A DNA stretch of 64,000 nucleotides from Niastella soli. Lineage in GTDB: Bacteria; Bacteroidota; Bacteroidia; Chitinophagales; Chitinophagaceae. This document shows, piece by piece, positions 52,349 to 61,126 of the stretch; position 1 is the first letter of the stretch, and every line of letters begins with the position of its first letter. The position numbers and the translations under genes were made by a program. Under the pieces are notes generated by a model. That model was not told the DNA's origin, ran no database searches, and saw nothing but the letters and a program-made list of their open reading frames with translations. The DNA lies in contig NZ_JAGHKO010000011.1 of the NCBI RefSeq assembly GCF_017742245.1, positions 62,001-126,000 on the forward strand. The letters are read 5' to 3'.

Positions 52349-52924
52349 ATGTTGAAAAAAAGTTTCCAGCCATCCGTATTGCACGAGGAGGACCTCATTA
52401 AACTCATCAGGCAAAACGACAGTCTTGCGTTTGATCTGTTATATAAAAAATACTGGAACCGGTTGTTGCATTTTGCTTTCAGGTATGTAAAAGATGGATA
52501 TGTATGCCAGGAAATTGTGCAGGAATTGTTTGTACAGTTGCATACTTCGGGGGCACGGTTAAAGATCAATTCTTCGCTTTCCTCTTATCTCTTTGTCGCC
52601 ATCCGAAACAGGATCTATAATTATTTGCGTAACCGGGCCCTGTATAAAAAGCATATAACCCTGGCCGGTAAAAGAATTATGTCGTCGCATAATAATGTTG
52701 AACAGGCTATCAATTTCATGGATGTGCAAAAGAAGATAAATGATACCCTGTGCGAGATGCCCGAAAAATACAGGGTGGTATACTTATTACACGACAAAAA
52801 TAATTTTACTGTAAAGAAGATCTCAGAAGCCCTGAACCGCCCGGTTAATACGGTTGAAAAACAATTAAGGAAGGCTATGTATATGCTGCGGGACCGGTTG
52901 GTGATGCATGAAATGACAGTATAA
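52349..52924 (+). CDS. ECF sigma factor
   Basis: From ATG 52349 the product has 191 residues, the usual size; an open stretch upstream to 52121 lacks sigma-like sequence. Region 2 is LLYKKYWNRLLHFAFRYVKDGYVCQEIVQELFVQL (about 28-62) and region 4 is MPEKYRVVYLLHDKNNFTVKKISEALNRPVNTVEKQLRKAMYMLRD (about 135-180). No FecR-like gene is adjacent and the next gene is on the other strand, so it is a stand-alone sigma factor with an unlinked regulator or none. Confidence 0.88.
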   Translation: MLKKSFQPSVLHEEDLIKLIRQNDSLAFDLLYKKYWNRLLHFAFRYVKDGYVCQEIVQELFVQLHTSGARLKINSSLSSYLFVAIRNRIYNYLRNRALYKKHITLAGKRIMSSHNNVEQAINFMDVQKKINDTLCEMPEKYRVVYLLHDKNNFTVKKISEALNRPVNTVEKQLRKAMYMLRDRLVMHEMTV

Positions 52925-52964
52925 GAAAGCTGGATAAGATAGTTGAAAGATAGGTATCTCTATT

Positions 52965-53990
52965 TTAAAATTTGTAGGATACGCTTACAGAGACCCCGAA
53001 ATCGAAGTCACTGTTCTCAGATGACTGGTTGTCGAAATTTGTATAGGGATTCACTGTTAGATAGAAGTCCCTGATCAGTTGCCACGAAAAACTGGTATTG
53101 CCTGAATACCGGATGCGGCCTTTTTGTGTAAGGCCAAAGAAAACGGTTTGCGTAGAACTGATCTGGATGTCGGGATGGGAACGTTTAAAAAAGTTAAACT
53201 TCAGCAAGATGGGCACTTCAAGCAATAGCCCACTGAATTCGTCTGAGGTGCTTTTTTCCTGGTTAAAAACAAGACCCGTTATGGCATATAGCTGTGAATA
53301 TTTGCGCACCATCAGCTTATTACCTCCACCTACCATTTGTTGATACCGGCGGGCAATATCTAATTCCAGGTTTCGCTGGTAAGCCAAATTAACGGCGGCA
53401 AACCAGGTTGGGCTGAAGTTATAGGCGGTGAAAAAGGAGGCCTCTTCCCGGTCTCTTGAGTATTTGGAAGAATCCAGGGTGCCGTTCATAGAAACTGCCA
53501 ACTGGTAATCGAAATACCTGGTAAAATAGAATATGTTGGCACTTAGATTTAACTGGCCAATATCACTTGATTTGGTATACGTGAAACCGGTGGAGAAAGA
53601 TCCGTTCAATTGCTGAAAGAAATTCTGTCCGAAGGGTGTGATGGTGTTAAGGCTGATGATCTCAGCATTAAATACGGTACTGGAATCGAGCAGGATATTT
53701 ACTTGTCCATCTTTGTTTGATGGTTTTATCATCCCTAACAGGAGCTTTTTGTCATTTGTTTCAATTCTGAAACTTCTGTAGGTGGTAAGGAACCTTATTT
53801 TGTATTGTTTTACATGGATGAATTTAAGGTCCACATCATCTATGGTGATCTCTCCGTATTGGGCGCCTTTTACTTCACCTATCAGTACCTGCCCATTGTA
53901 TAAAATGATGGTGTCTTTGATCTGGGCAAAAACACCATTGCCCAAAATTATAAATACCAGTAAAGTTATAAAAGTATACAGGTGACGCAT
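52965..53990 (-). CDS. DUF481 (YdiY-like) outer-membrane beta-barrel protein
   Basis: From the methionine at 53990, directly before the signal peptide (MRHLYTFITLLVFIILGNGVFAQ), the product has 341 residues. A small beta domain (IILYNGQVLIGEVKGAQYGEITIDDVDLKFIHV, about 28-60) precedes a DUF481 barrel (NGSFSTGFTYTKSSDIGQLNLSANIFYF and repeated amphipathic strands) that ends in a typical outer-membrane C-terminal Phe (VSVSVSYKF). The function of DUF481 proteins is unknown; a salt-induced porin-like role has been suggested for relatives. Confidence 0.85.
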   Translation of the reverse strand: MRHLYTFITLLVFIILGNGVFAQIKDTIILYNGQVLIGEVKGAQYGEITIDDVDLKFIHVKQYKIRFLTTYRSFRIETNDKKLLLGMIKPSNKDGQVNILLDSSTVFNAEIISLNTITPFGQNFFQQLNGSFSTGFTYTKSSDIGQLNLSANIFYFTRYFDYQLAVSMNGTLDSSKYSRDREEASFFTAYNFSPTWFAAVNLAYQRNLELDIARRYQQMVGGGNKLMVRKYSQLYAITGLVFNQEKSTSDEFSGLLLEVPILLKFNFFKRSHPDIQISSTQTVFFGLTQKGRIRYSGNTSFSWQLIRDFYLTVNPYTNFDNQSSENSDFDFGVSVSVSYKF

Positions 53991-54115
53991 ATACCATAGA
54001 CACTGGCGACGGGTTTGGCTCGCCATTTTTTTAAACTGTTGGCGGAATAGCCGTTGCGGGGGTGTCCTATATATACAGGAATACCATTGTGGATGGTATA
54101 AATTTTTTGTTCGCC

Positions 54116-54409
54116 ATGACTAGCCGCAGACGATTCACCGAAGAGCAAAAGATTGCCATACTGGACCAGGCAATGAAGAAAGGCATTACTGCAGTCTTGC
54201 GTGAACACAGCCTTTCTTACAGTGTATTTGCCCGGTGGAAACAACAGCTTATAAAAGAAGAACCCTCCAACCAATCATACAGTAAAACCAGGTCGGAGCT
54301 GAAACATTTAAATGAAGAAAACATCCGGCTTAAAAAAATAATTGCCAACCTGGCCCTGGAGCTTAATAAAAAAGAGGAGGAATTAAAGCGAATGAATTCA
54401 AAACGGTAA
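54116..54409 (+). CDS. IS3-family orfA-like HTH protein without orfB
   Basis: From ATG 54116 the product has 97 residues: a transposase helix-turn-helix (RRRFTEEQKIAILDQAMKKG; VLREHSLSYSVFARWKQQL) and a leucine-zipper-like coiled coil (LKHLNEENIRLKKIIANLALEL). This is the layout of OrfA of IS3/IS911-type elements. No orfB catalytic gene follows, and no clear element-end repeats are seen, so it is a remnant or a domesticated DNA-binding protein. Just upstream, ATACCAT/ATGGTAT (54081-54099) form a perfect inverted repeat that could be its operator. Confidence 0.7.
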   Translation: MTSRRRFTEEQKIAILDQAMKKGITAVLREHSLSYSVFARWKQQLIKEEPSNQSYSKTRSELKHLNEENIRLKKIIANLALELNKKEEELKRMNSKR

Positions 54410-54417
54410 CTGAATGT

Positions 54418-54663
54418 ATGGAAAGACGTAATTGTATAGCTATAGTCCTACTGCTTCTAATTGCTGTATTTGTTTTTGCTGCAGGAAGGAGGGATGCGAT
54501 CAATACTATAAAAAGAAGCGCTATCTCCTGCGGTCCAGCCCAAAAAGCAAGCGAACATAAATCCTGGCCAAAAAACGATAATAGCGGTAATGGGTGTACG
54601 CACCAGACAGTTAATGCTGCCTTACCGGGCCGGGTAAAGCGCGCCAGGATCCATGGCTGTTAA
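54418..54663 (+). CDS. Small hypothetical membrane-anchored protein
   Basis: This 81-residue frame begins with a hydrophobic helix (IAIVLLLLIAVFVFAAG, residues 8-24) and continues as a polar, basic chain without recognisable domain. It starts 8 bp after the orfA-like gene and ends 41 bp before the first sulfatase gene. It could be a real small exported protein or a degraded remainder between the element and the sulfatase operon; codon quality in the second half is not convincing. Confidence 0.35.
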   Translation: MERRNCIAIVLLLLIAVFVFAAGRRDAINTIKRSAISCGPAQKASEHKSWPKNDNSGNGCTHQTVNAALPGRVKRARIHGC

Positions 54664-54704
54664 AAGGGGATAACAATATTTCGAAACTTTATAAATCAAA
54701 ACAA

Positions 54705-56267
54705 ATGGCAGACAAAAAACCAAACATACTCTTCATCATGTCTGATGATATAGGCTGGTTTAATTTAAGCTGTTATAACCTGGGGGTCATGGGTTATAGA
54801 ACACCTAACCTGGATCGTATTGCCAGGGAAGGTGCGCTGTTTACAGATTTTTACGGGCAGCAAAGTTGTACTGCAGGTCGCGCCGCATTTATTACCGGGC
54901 AGTCACCAATAAGAACGGGCCTGACAAAAGTAGGGTTGCCGGGCGCTACGCTTGGCCTGAATGAAAAGGATCCCTCTGTTGGCGACTTCATGAAAAATTT
55001 AGGCTATGCCACGGGGCAGTTTGGTAAGAACCACCTGGGCGACCGTAATGAACACCTGCCTACTGTGCATGGTTTTGATGAGTTTTTTGGAAACCTGTAT
55101 CACCTGAATGCTGAAGAAGAGCCTGAAAATCCTGACTATCCAAAAGATCCCGAATTCCGTAAAAAATTTGGTCCGCGGGGTGTGTTGAAGTGTAAAGCAA
55201 CCGAAAAAGATGACACTACCGTTGATCCCCAATTTGGTAAAGTTGGCAGGCAAACCATAGAGAATACAGGCCCGCTGAATAAAAAACGGATGGAAACGGT
55301 GGATGAAGAGTTTCTGGCCGCAGCAAAGGATTTCATAGATCGTAAGACGAAAGAGGACAAACCCTGGTTCTGTTACTTCAATACAACGCGGATGCACATC
55401 TGGACGCATCTTAAACCATCTTCTGAGGGTAAGACCGGTTTGGGGGTATATCCGGATGGGATGGTAGAACTGGATGGCTATGTGGGAGAACTACTTAAGC
55501 AATTGGATGATCTTAAAGTAACCGATAATACGATTGTGGTGTTCACCACCGATAATGGCGCTGAAGTTATGTCGTGGCCCGATGGTGGCACTACACCATT
55601 CCGCGGCGAGAAAGATACCAATTTTGAAGGCGGTTGGCGGGTGCCCTTTGTAATGCGCTGGCCTGGGGTTGTTGAACCCGGCCGGGTAATAAACGAGATC
55701 TGTTCCCTGCAGGATATGATCCCCACTTTTGCTGCAGCCGCAGGCGAACCTGACCTGGTAGAAAAGGTAAAGAAAGGGGCTACTATAAATGGCAAAAACT
55801 TCAGGGTTCATCTGGATGGGTTTAACCTGTTGCCATTATTAAGCGGCAAGGAAAAAGAATCGCCCCGCAAAGGCTTTTTATACTGGAGCGATGATGGCGA
55901 CCTGATGGCTTTACGTGTTGGCAACTGGAAAATAGAATTCATACAACAACGAGCCCATGGATTGGATGTGTGGAGAGAACCTATGGTCTCAATGCGTGCA
56001 CCTAATTTGTATAACCTGCGAGCTGATCCTTTCGAAAGAGCAACTGAAGATGCTAATGTGTTTTATAATAAATGGATGGCTGACCATGCTTTCATGCTGG
56101 TACCGGCACAGGCGATCGTGGCGGAGTTCCTCAAAACCTTTGATGAGTTTCCACCCCGGGCGAAAGCGGCCAGTTTTAGTATTAACCAGGTCATGGATAA
56201 ATTAATGCCCACAGATGCAGTTTTGGAACCACCTATAAAATCAAAGGCCAAACCTGCGACTACATAA
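54705..56267 (+). CDS. Arylsulfatase with CTAGR formylglycine motif
   Basis: This 520-residue sulfatase shows the metal-binding start NILFIMSDDIGWFN (7-20), the formylglycine site SCTAGRAAFITGQ with C55, GKNHLGD, YFNTTRMH and FTTDNGAEVMSW. The site is CxAxR rather than the common CxPxR; both are known substrates of formylglycine-generating enzymes. There is no signal peptide, so the enzyme should stay in the cytoplasm, unlike most sulfatases of polysaccharide loci. It hydrolyses a sulfate ester of unknown type. It heads a six- or seven-gene operon that includes its activating enzyme. Confidence 0.93.
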   Translation: MADKKPNILFIMSDDIGWFNLSCYNLGVMGYRTPNLDRIAREGALFTDFYGQQSCTAGRAAFITGQSPIRTGLTKVGLPGATLGLNEKDPSVGDFMKNLGYATGQFGKNHLGDRNEHLPTVHGFDEFFGNLYHLNAEEEPENPDYPKDPEFRKKFGPRGVLKCKATEKDDTTVDPQFGKVGRQTIENTGPLNKKRMETVDEEFLAAAKDFIDRKTKEDKPWFCYFNTTRMHIWTHLKPSSEGKTGLGVYPDGMVELDGYVGELLKQLDDLKVTDNTIVVFTTDNGAEVMSWPDGGTTPFRGEKDTNFEGGWRVPFVMRWPGVVEPGRVINEICSLQDMIPTFAAAAGEPDLVEKVKKGATINGKNFRVHLDGFNLLPLLSGKEKESPRKGFLYWSDDGDLMALRVGNWKIEFIQQRAHGLDVWREPMVSMRAPNLYNLRADPFERATEDANVFYNKWMADHAFMLVPAQAIVAEFLKTFDEFPPRAKAASFSINQVMDKLMPTDAVLEPPIKSKAKPATT

Positions 56268-56315
56268 ATAACTGCACAGGAAGCTGAATTAATAATTAAT
56301 AAAATAATACAGATC

Positions 56316-58643
56316 ATGGCCACCGCGAATGAACAATTTAAGGGCGTTATAAAGCTCGATGTTCGTGACTCAAAACCCGATTGGACGCCATTCGAATTAA
56401 AACAGGCCCCCAAAGGAGCACCTAATATTCTGATCGTACTGTACGACGACACAGGCCTTGCGGCCTGGTCGCCGTTTGGAGGACGGATCAACATGCCCAC
56501 TTTACAACGGCTGGCCGATAACGGGCTGCGGTATTCTCAATGGCATACAACGGCCTTATGCTCGCCAACGCGTTCTACCTTCCTTACCGGCCGTAATCAT
56601 CATGTGAACCGTTGCTCCTGTATAACAGAAGGTTCTCAGGGATTTCCGGGCTGGGCAGGCAGATTGCCGGCCGAGTGCGCTACTATTGGCCAGGTGCTTC
56701 AGGATAACGGCTTTAGTACATTCTGGCTGGGAAAAAACCATAATGTACCTGAAGAAGATATTTCCAGTGGCGCCAGTCGCTCCGAATGGCCGCTGTCAAA
56801 AGGCTTCGACCGCTTCTATGGTTTTGTTGGCGCTGAAACCAATAACTGGTATCCCGACCTGTCGGAAGATAATCATTTCATTGAGCAGCCATACAGTCCG
56901 GAAGAAGGGTACCATTTATCAAAAGACCTCGCTGATCAGGCCCTCAAAATGATCCGTGATCAGAAATCGGGGAATCCTTCCAAACCCTGGTTTATGTGGT
57001 TCTGCCCCGGAGCCAATCATGCCCCGCATCACTGCCCACAGGAATATGCGGATAAATACAAAGGCAAATTTGATGACGGATATGAAGCCTACCGGGAATG
57101 GGCATTGGAAAGAATGATCGCTAAAGGTATTGTGCCGAAGAATACCAAACTTACGCCCATCAATCCCATGGAGGGCGATATGGCAAATCCTACTGATGCC
57201 GTACGGCCGTGGAATACCCTGAATGCCGAGGAGAAAAAATTGTTTTCCCGGATGGCCGAAGTGTATGCAGGTTTTTCTGAATACACCGATGAGCAGGTGG
57301 GACGGATAGTGGACTATCTGGAAAAGACAAATCAATTGAATAACACCGTTATCTTTTATTGTTCCGATAATGGTGCTTCCGGTGAAGGTTCGCCAAACGG
57401 CTCCGTGAATGAGAACAAGTTCTTTAATAACTATCCTGATGAGCTGACTGAAAATATGAAATACCTGGAAACGCTGGGCGGGCCAGATACGTACAATCAC
57501 TATCCAACAGGTTGGGCAGTTGCCTTTAGTACACCATTCAAGATGTTCAAGCGGTATTCGGAATATGCCGGCGGCACCTGCTGTCCATTGGTCATTCACT
57601 GGCCCGATGGTATTAAAGCCAAAGGGGAAGTGCGTACGCAGTATCATCATTCAGTGGATATTGTGCCCACGATATTGGAAATAGTAGGGCTTGAAATGCC
57701 AAAGGTATACCGGGGCGCAGAGCAATACCCGTTGAATGGTGTTTCCATGAAATACAGCTTTGATAATGCGAGTGCACCCACCAACAAAATGCGCCAGTAT
57801 TATTCCATGCTGGGCACCAGGGGCATGTGGATCGATGGCTGGAAAGCTGCGGCCATACATGCACCTCTCAGTAGCAAAGGACATTTTGATAAAGACCAAT
57901 GGGAGTTGTACCATGTAGATGAAGATTATTCAGAATCAACCAACCTGGCTGATAAATATCCCGATAAGCTAAAAGCCCTGATCGACGCCTGGTTCGAAGA
58001 AGCAGATAAGAATTTCGTACTGCCATTAGATGATCGTACCGCCATGGAGATCCTGGGCGTAGAGCGGCCGAAGTCAGAACCAGCCAGAACACGCTATGTT
58101 TATTATCCCAATACAGAGCCCGTCCCGGAAGGAGTGGCAGTAAATATTCGCGGCCGCTCTTACAAAATAATAGCTGATGTGGAATTAAGCCATGAGGTAG
58201 CTGGGGTCATTTTCGCCCATGGTTCCCGCTTTGGCGGTCATACGCTTTTTATCAAAGACCGCATGTTGTATTACGTATACAATTTCCTGGGCATCATGGA
58301 GCAAAAGTTCGTGTCAAAGGTGGTTAATGCCGGTAAACATACATTGGGAATGGAGTTTATGCGGGAGAAGGCCGGAGAACATGGCGAGTCACTGGGAACA
58401 ACCAGGCTGTTTGTGGATGGAAAGGTGGTGGCCGAAGGGCCCATGAAAACCCAGGCTGGCAAATTCACTTTATCGGGTGATGGGCTTTGTGTAGGGTTCG
58501 ATAGTGGGGATAATGTAAGCCAGGAATATAAGAACCCGGCAAGATTTACCGGCGGCACCATACTGGGTGTGGGGATCGATGTAAGCGGGGAAGTTTATCT
58601 GGACCTGGAAAAGGAAGCAGCGGCTGCGCTATCAAGGGACTAA
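56316..58643 (+). CDS. Large arylsulfatase with canonical CSPTR motif
   Basis: This 775-residue sulfatase has an N-terminal extension (EQFKGVIKLDVRDSKPDWTP), the metal site NILIVLYDDTGLAAW (37-51), the formylglycine site LCSPTRSTFLTGRNHH with C82, WPLSKGFDRFYGF and YCSDNGASGEGSPNG. The C-terminal about 180 residues (after about 595) are beta-rich and resemble the extra domain of the approximately 780-residue AtsA/AtsD-like enzymes of actinobacteria and proteobacteria. No signal peptide is present. It lies 48 bp after the first sulfatase gene and 16 bp before the formylglycine-generating enzyme gene. Confidence 0.93.
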   Translation: MATANEQFKGVIKLDVRDSKPDWTPFELKQAPKGAPNILIVLYDDTGLAAWSPFGGRINMPTLQRLADNGLRYSQWHTTALCSPTRSTFLTGRNHHVNRCSCITEGSQGFPGWAGRLPAECATIGQVLQDNGFSTFWLGKNHNVPEEDISSGASRSEWPLSKGFDRFYGFVGAETNNWYPDLSEDNHFIEQPYSPEEGYHLSKDLADQALKMIRDQKSGNPSKPWFMWFCPGANHAPHHCPQEYADKYKGKFDDGYEAYREWALERMIAKGIVPKNTKLTPINPMEGDMANPTDAVRPWNTLNAEEKKLFSRMAEVYAGFSEYTDEQVGRIVDYLEKTNQLNNTVIFYCSDNGASGEGSPNGSVNENKFFNNYPDELTENMKYLETLGGPDTYNHYPTGWAVAFSTPFKMFKRYSEYAGGTCCPLVIHWPDGIKAKGEVRTQYHHSVDIVPTILEIVGLEMPKVYRGAEQYPLNGVSMKYSFDNASAPTNKMRQYYSMLGTRGMWIDGWKAAAIHAPLSSKGHFDKDQWELYHVDEDYSESTNLADKYPDKLKALIDAWFEEADKNFVLPLDDRTAMEILGVERPKSEPARTRYVYYPNTEPVPEGVAVNIRGRSYKIIADVELSHEVAGVIFAHGSRFGGHTLFIKDRMLYYVYNFLGIMEQKFVSKVVNAGKHTLGMEFMREKAGEHGESLGTTRLFVDGKVVAEGPMKTQAGKFTLSGDGLCVGFDSGDNVSQEYKNPARFTGGTILGVGIDVSGEVYLDLEKEAAAALSRD

Positions 58644-58659
58644 CGTTAAAACGAAAAAA

Positions 58660-59655
58660 ATGGAAACGCAAACGCAATCAAAGACAGTTCGTAAAGAAAC
58701 AACCATTGAAGATCGCTCCAAAATGGTTTTTATTCCGGGTGGAAAATTTATGATGGGCTCCAATAACTTCTACCCGGAAGAAAAGCCAGTTCATGCCGTA
58801 ACAGTTGATGGTTTTTGGCTGGATAAATATACTGTTACCAATGAGGAATATAAAAAATTCGTTGACGAAACCGGTTATATAACGGTGGCGGAAAGACCGC
58901 TGAAAGCAGAAGATTACCCTGGCGCCAAACCCGAAATGCTGGTGCCGGGCGCACTGGTTTTCAAGAAAGCAAAAACTGCGGTCAACCTGAGTGATTATTT
59001 CAACTGGTGGGCATGGGTGCCCGGCACAAGCTGGAAGCATCCCAAAGGACCAAAGACCGATATCAGGGGCATGGAAAAACACCCGGTAGTGCATGTGGCG
59101 TATGAAGATGCAGAAGCGTATGCAACCTGGGCAGGAAAGGAATTGCCAACAGAAGCGGAATGGGAATATGCAGCCCGGGGCGGACTGGAAGGGATGAATT
59201 ATACCTGGGGCAATGAAGACACGCAATTGACCAAACCAATGGCCAATACCTGGCAGGGTGAATTCCCGCATCAGAATTTATTGATAGATAAATATGAAGG
59301 CACTTCGCCCGTGGGTTCGTTTGTACCAAATGGATATGGTTTATATGATATGGCTGGTAATGTATGGGAGTGGACAAGCGACTGGTATGTGGCGAATTTG
59401 GATGAAACGGCTAATAAAGTAAAAACCTGTTGTACTACGCATGTAAATCCAAGGGTAGTGTCGGCTGAAGCGAGTTATGATCCCTGTCAGCCTACAATAA
59501 AAATTCCCCGGAAAGTAGTAAAAGGTGGATCGCACCTTTGTGCGCCCAACTATTGTTTGCGGTATCGCCCCGCGGCACGCCAGCCGCAGATGATCGATAC
59601 CGGGATGAGCCATATCGGGTTCAGGTGTATAGTGCGAAAACCCGAACAGGAATAA
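58660..59655 (+). CDS. Formylglycine-generating enzyme (sulfatase-modifying factor)
   Basis: This 331-residue FGE/SUMF1-family protein has MVFIPGGKFMMGSNNFYPEE (23-42), LPTEAEWEYAARGG, GLYDMAGNVWEWTSDWY and, near the C-terminus, KGGSHLCAPNYCLRYRPAAR. The two cysteines there (about 294 and 299) match the copper-binding active-site pair of authentic FGE, which many relatives lack. It should convert the Cys in the CxPxR/CxAxR sites of the two upstream sulfatases to formylglycine with O2. No signal peptide is present, which fits cytoplasmic activation of cytoplasmic sulfatases. Confidence 0.93.
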   Translation: METQTQSKTVRKETTIEDRSKMVFIPGGKFMMGSNNFYPEEKPVHAVTVDGFWLDKYTVTNEEYKKFVDETGYITVAERPLKAEDYPGAKPEMLVPGALVFKKAKTAVNLSDYFNWWAWVPGTSWKHPKGPKTDIRGMEKHPVVHVAYEDAEAYATWAGKELPTEAEWEYAARGGLEGMNYTWGNEDTQLTKPMANTWQGEFPHQNLLIDKYEGTSPVGSFVPNGYGLYDMAGNVWEWTSDWYVANLDETANKVKTCCTTHVNPRVVSAEASYDPCQPTIKIPRKVVKGGSHLCAPNYCLRYRPAARQPQMIDTGMSHIGFRCIVRKPEQE

Positions 59656-59683
59656 AGTAATATGAAAACAAAAATAAGCAACA

Positions 59684-59878
59684 ATGGGAAAGGTAGCCAG
59701 TACAACAAAAACAAAAAAGGATGCTAGTTTTAAACCTGCCAATATACAGGAACATTTGATCTTTAGCCGTGCGGTGGAAGCGGTGATCTGGGGCATGCCG
59801 GCAGTAAATTTTGAATTTCGTTTTTATGGACCAGAAGAAGCGTTGTTTAATATAAAACCAGGAAGCTGCCAGATATAG
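59684..59878 (+). pseudogene. Truncated DUF1254 gene
   Basis: The 64-codon frame contains FSRAVEAVIWGMPAVNFEFRF, the N-terminal signature of DUF1254 proteins, which normally run to about 450 residues with a DUF1214 domain. After about residue 48 the sequence departs from the family and stops. The body of the gene is therefore missing, probably by deletion. It sits within the sulfatase operon, 28 bp after the FGE gene and 12 bp before the DUF1622 gene, so the lost protein was likely part of this system. Confidence 0.65.
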
Positions 59879-59890
59879 AGAACGTGTAAC

Positions 59891-60289
59891 ATGCGTGAAT
59901 TGATTGAAAATATGACAGGGGCTTTAGATGCATGGGGCGAATTAACAGAAGTAGTGTTGAATGCCCTTTCATTGGTGTTTATTGTCGTTGGGGTTGTCAT
60001 TTCTTTAATTCGAAGCATACAGGAACGGCAACGCCGGCCCGGTATGCATCCCATGCATTCTTATTTTAGAAAAGTATTTGGCGGTTGGTTGGTGGTAGCG
60101 CTGGAAATTCAACTGGCCGCCGATATTGTTGGTACTATTGTTTCACCTACTACTTCTCATCTTATTGAACTGGGCGCCATTGCGGTGATACGAACGTTCC
60201 TGAATTATTTCCTGAGTAAAGAACTTAAAGAGGAAACAGAATATGGAAAAGGACTTCTCACACAAAAACCTGAAAGGAGCGTCGTTTAA
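59891..60289 (+). CDS. DUF1622 membrane protein
   Basis: This 132-residue protein has an N-terminal amphipathic stretch, a hydrophobic segment VVLNALSLVFIVVGVVISLI (about 21-40), a basic loop with RKVFGGWLVVALEIQLAADIVGTIV (about 62-86) and a third segment LIELGAIAVIRTFLNYFL. These match DUF1622 proteins, small integral membrane proteins of unknown role. The pentapeptide protein gene overlaps its last 47 bases, which suggests coordinated translation. Confidence 0.85.
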   Translation: MRELIENMTGALDAWGELTEVVLNALSLVFIVVGVVISLIRSIQERQRRPGMHPMHSYFRKVFGGWLVVALEIQLAADIVGTIVSPTTSHLIELGAIAVIRTFLNYFLSKELKEETEYGKGLLTQKPERSVV

Positions 60290-61103
60290 AAATGAGGACC
60301 TCGCGCATGCTCGTTTTGCGGAAAGTGATCTGCGTGGCGCCGATTTCAGTGGCTCAAATCTGGATGGCGCCGATTTTACCCATGTAAAAACAGGGATCAC
60401 GCCTATTAATATAGTGCTGATATTTCTGACAACGCTCGTTGTATCTGCCTTTTCCGGTTATGTTGCTATGTTGGCGGGGCAAACAGTTCAGGAAATGCTC
60501 GATTCAAAAGTGACCAATGTAAGAATGGCGGGCATCATTTCTATAGCAATTACCATTCTTTTTATTTTGATCTCTTATTGGCGGGGTGTAGGTCGTGCCG
60601 TTAGTCAATTGATCATTCCCGCTATAATTACAGCTTTTATAATTGGAATAATTGCAAAAGTTTCAGGCCTTGGTACAGGCATGGGCATGCTTTATTTGAT
60701 CTTGTCATTGGTGCTGGTGGCCGTGATGTTTGTGGTGGGCACCATTGCCCGGGCAACTGCGGGCGCCCTATCGAATATCCTGTTTTTAATAGTGGCTATG
60801 TCAGGTGCTTTCTTTGGGAGGAGCGTGGGTGGCGGCATCGGCACGGTGATCATGGCGCTCAGTTGTGCCATCATCAGCAAAAAAGCATTGAAGGGTGCGC
60901 CCGGTTTTGATTCCTTAAGAAGGATCGCTGCGATCATTACCAGAAAGTATGGCACTTCTTTTCGAAATTCCCGTCTCACGGATGCCGATTTCTCGCGTTC
61001 CCATCTTCACAATTCCGATTTCTCAGAAGTAGATACGTCGGCGGTACACTGGGGCAATTCAAAAAAAATAAATTGTATCTCAAATGAAAAGATATTGGCA
61101 TGA
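60243..61103 (+). CDS. Membrane protein framed by pentapeptide-repeat segments
   Basis: This 286-residue protein has pentapeptide repeats at both ends: KNLKGASFKNEDLAHARFAE ... LRGADFSGSNLDGADF (about 8-50) and RNSRLTDADFSRSHLHNSDFSEVD (about 240-265). Between them lie about six hydrophobic segments (INIVLIFLTTLVVSAFSGYV, IISIAITILFILISYW, LIIPAIITAFIIGIIA, MLYLILSLVLVAVMFVVGTI and others). The split beta-helix flanking a membrane domain suggests that the two cytosolic ends pair. Function unknown; it belongs to the sulfatase operon. Confidence 0.85.
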   Translation: MEKDFSHKNLKGASFKNEDLAHARFAESDLRGADFSGSNLDGADFTHVKTGITPINIVLIFLTTLVVSAFSGYVAMLAGQTVQEMLDSKVTNVRMAGIISIAITILFILISYWRGVGRAVSQLIIPAIITAFIIGIIAKVSGLGTGMGMLYLILSLVLVAVMFVVGTIARATAGALSNILFLIVAMSGAFFGRSVGGGIGTVIMALSCAIISKKALKGAPGFDSLRRIAAIITRKYGTSFRNSRLTDADFSRSHLHNSDFSEVDTSAVHWGNSKKINCISNEKILA

Positions 61104-61126
61104 TCGACCATTTTTAAAATATAACA

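Noticed and set aside
54062..54663. A complete insertion sequence
   Set aside because: There is no orfB with DDE residues, no clear terminal inverted repeats and no target duplication.
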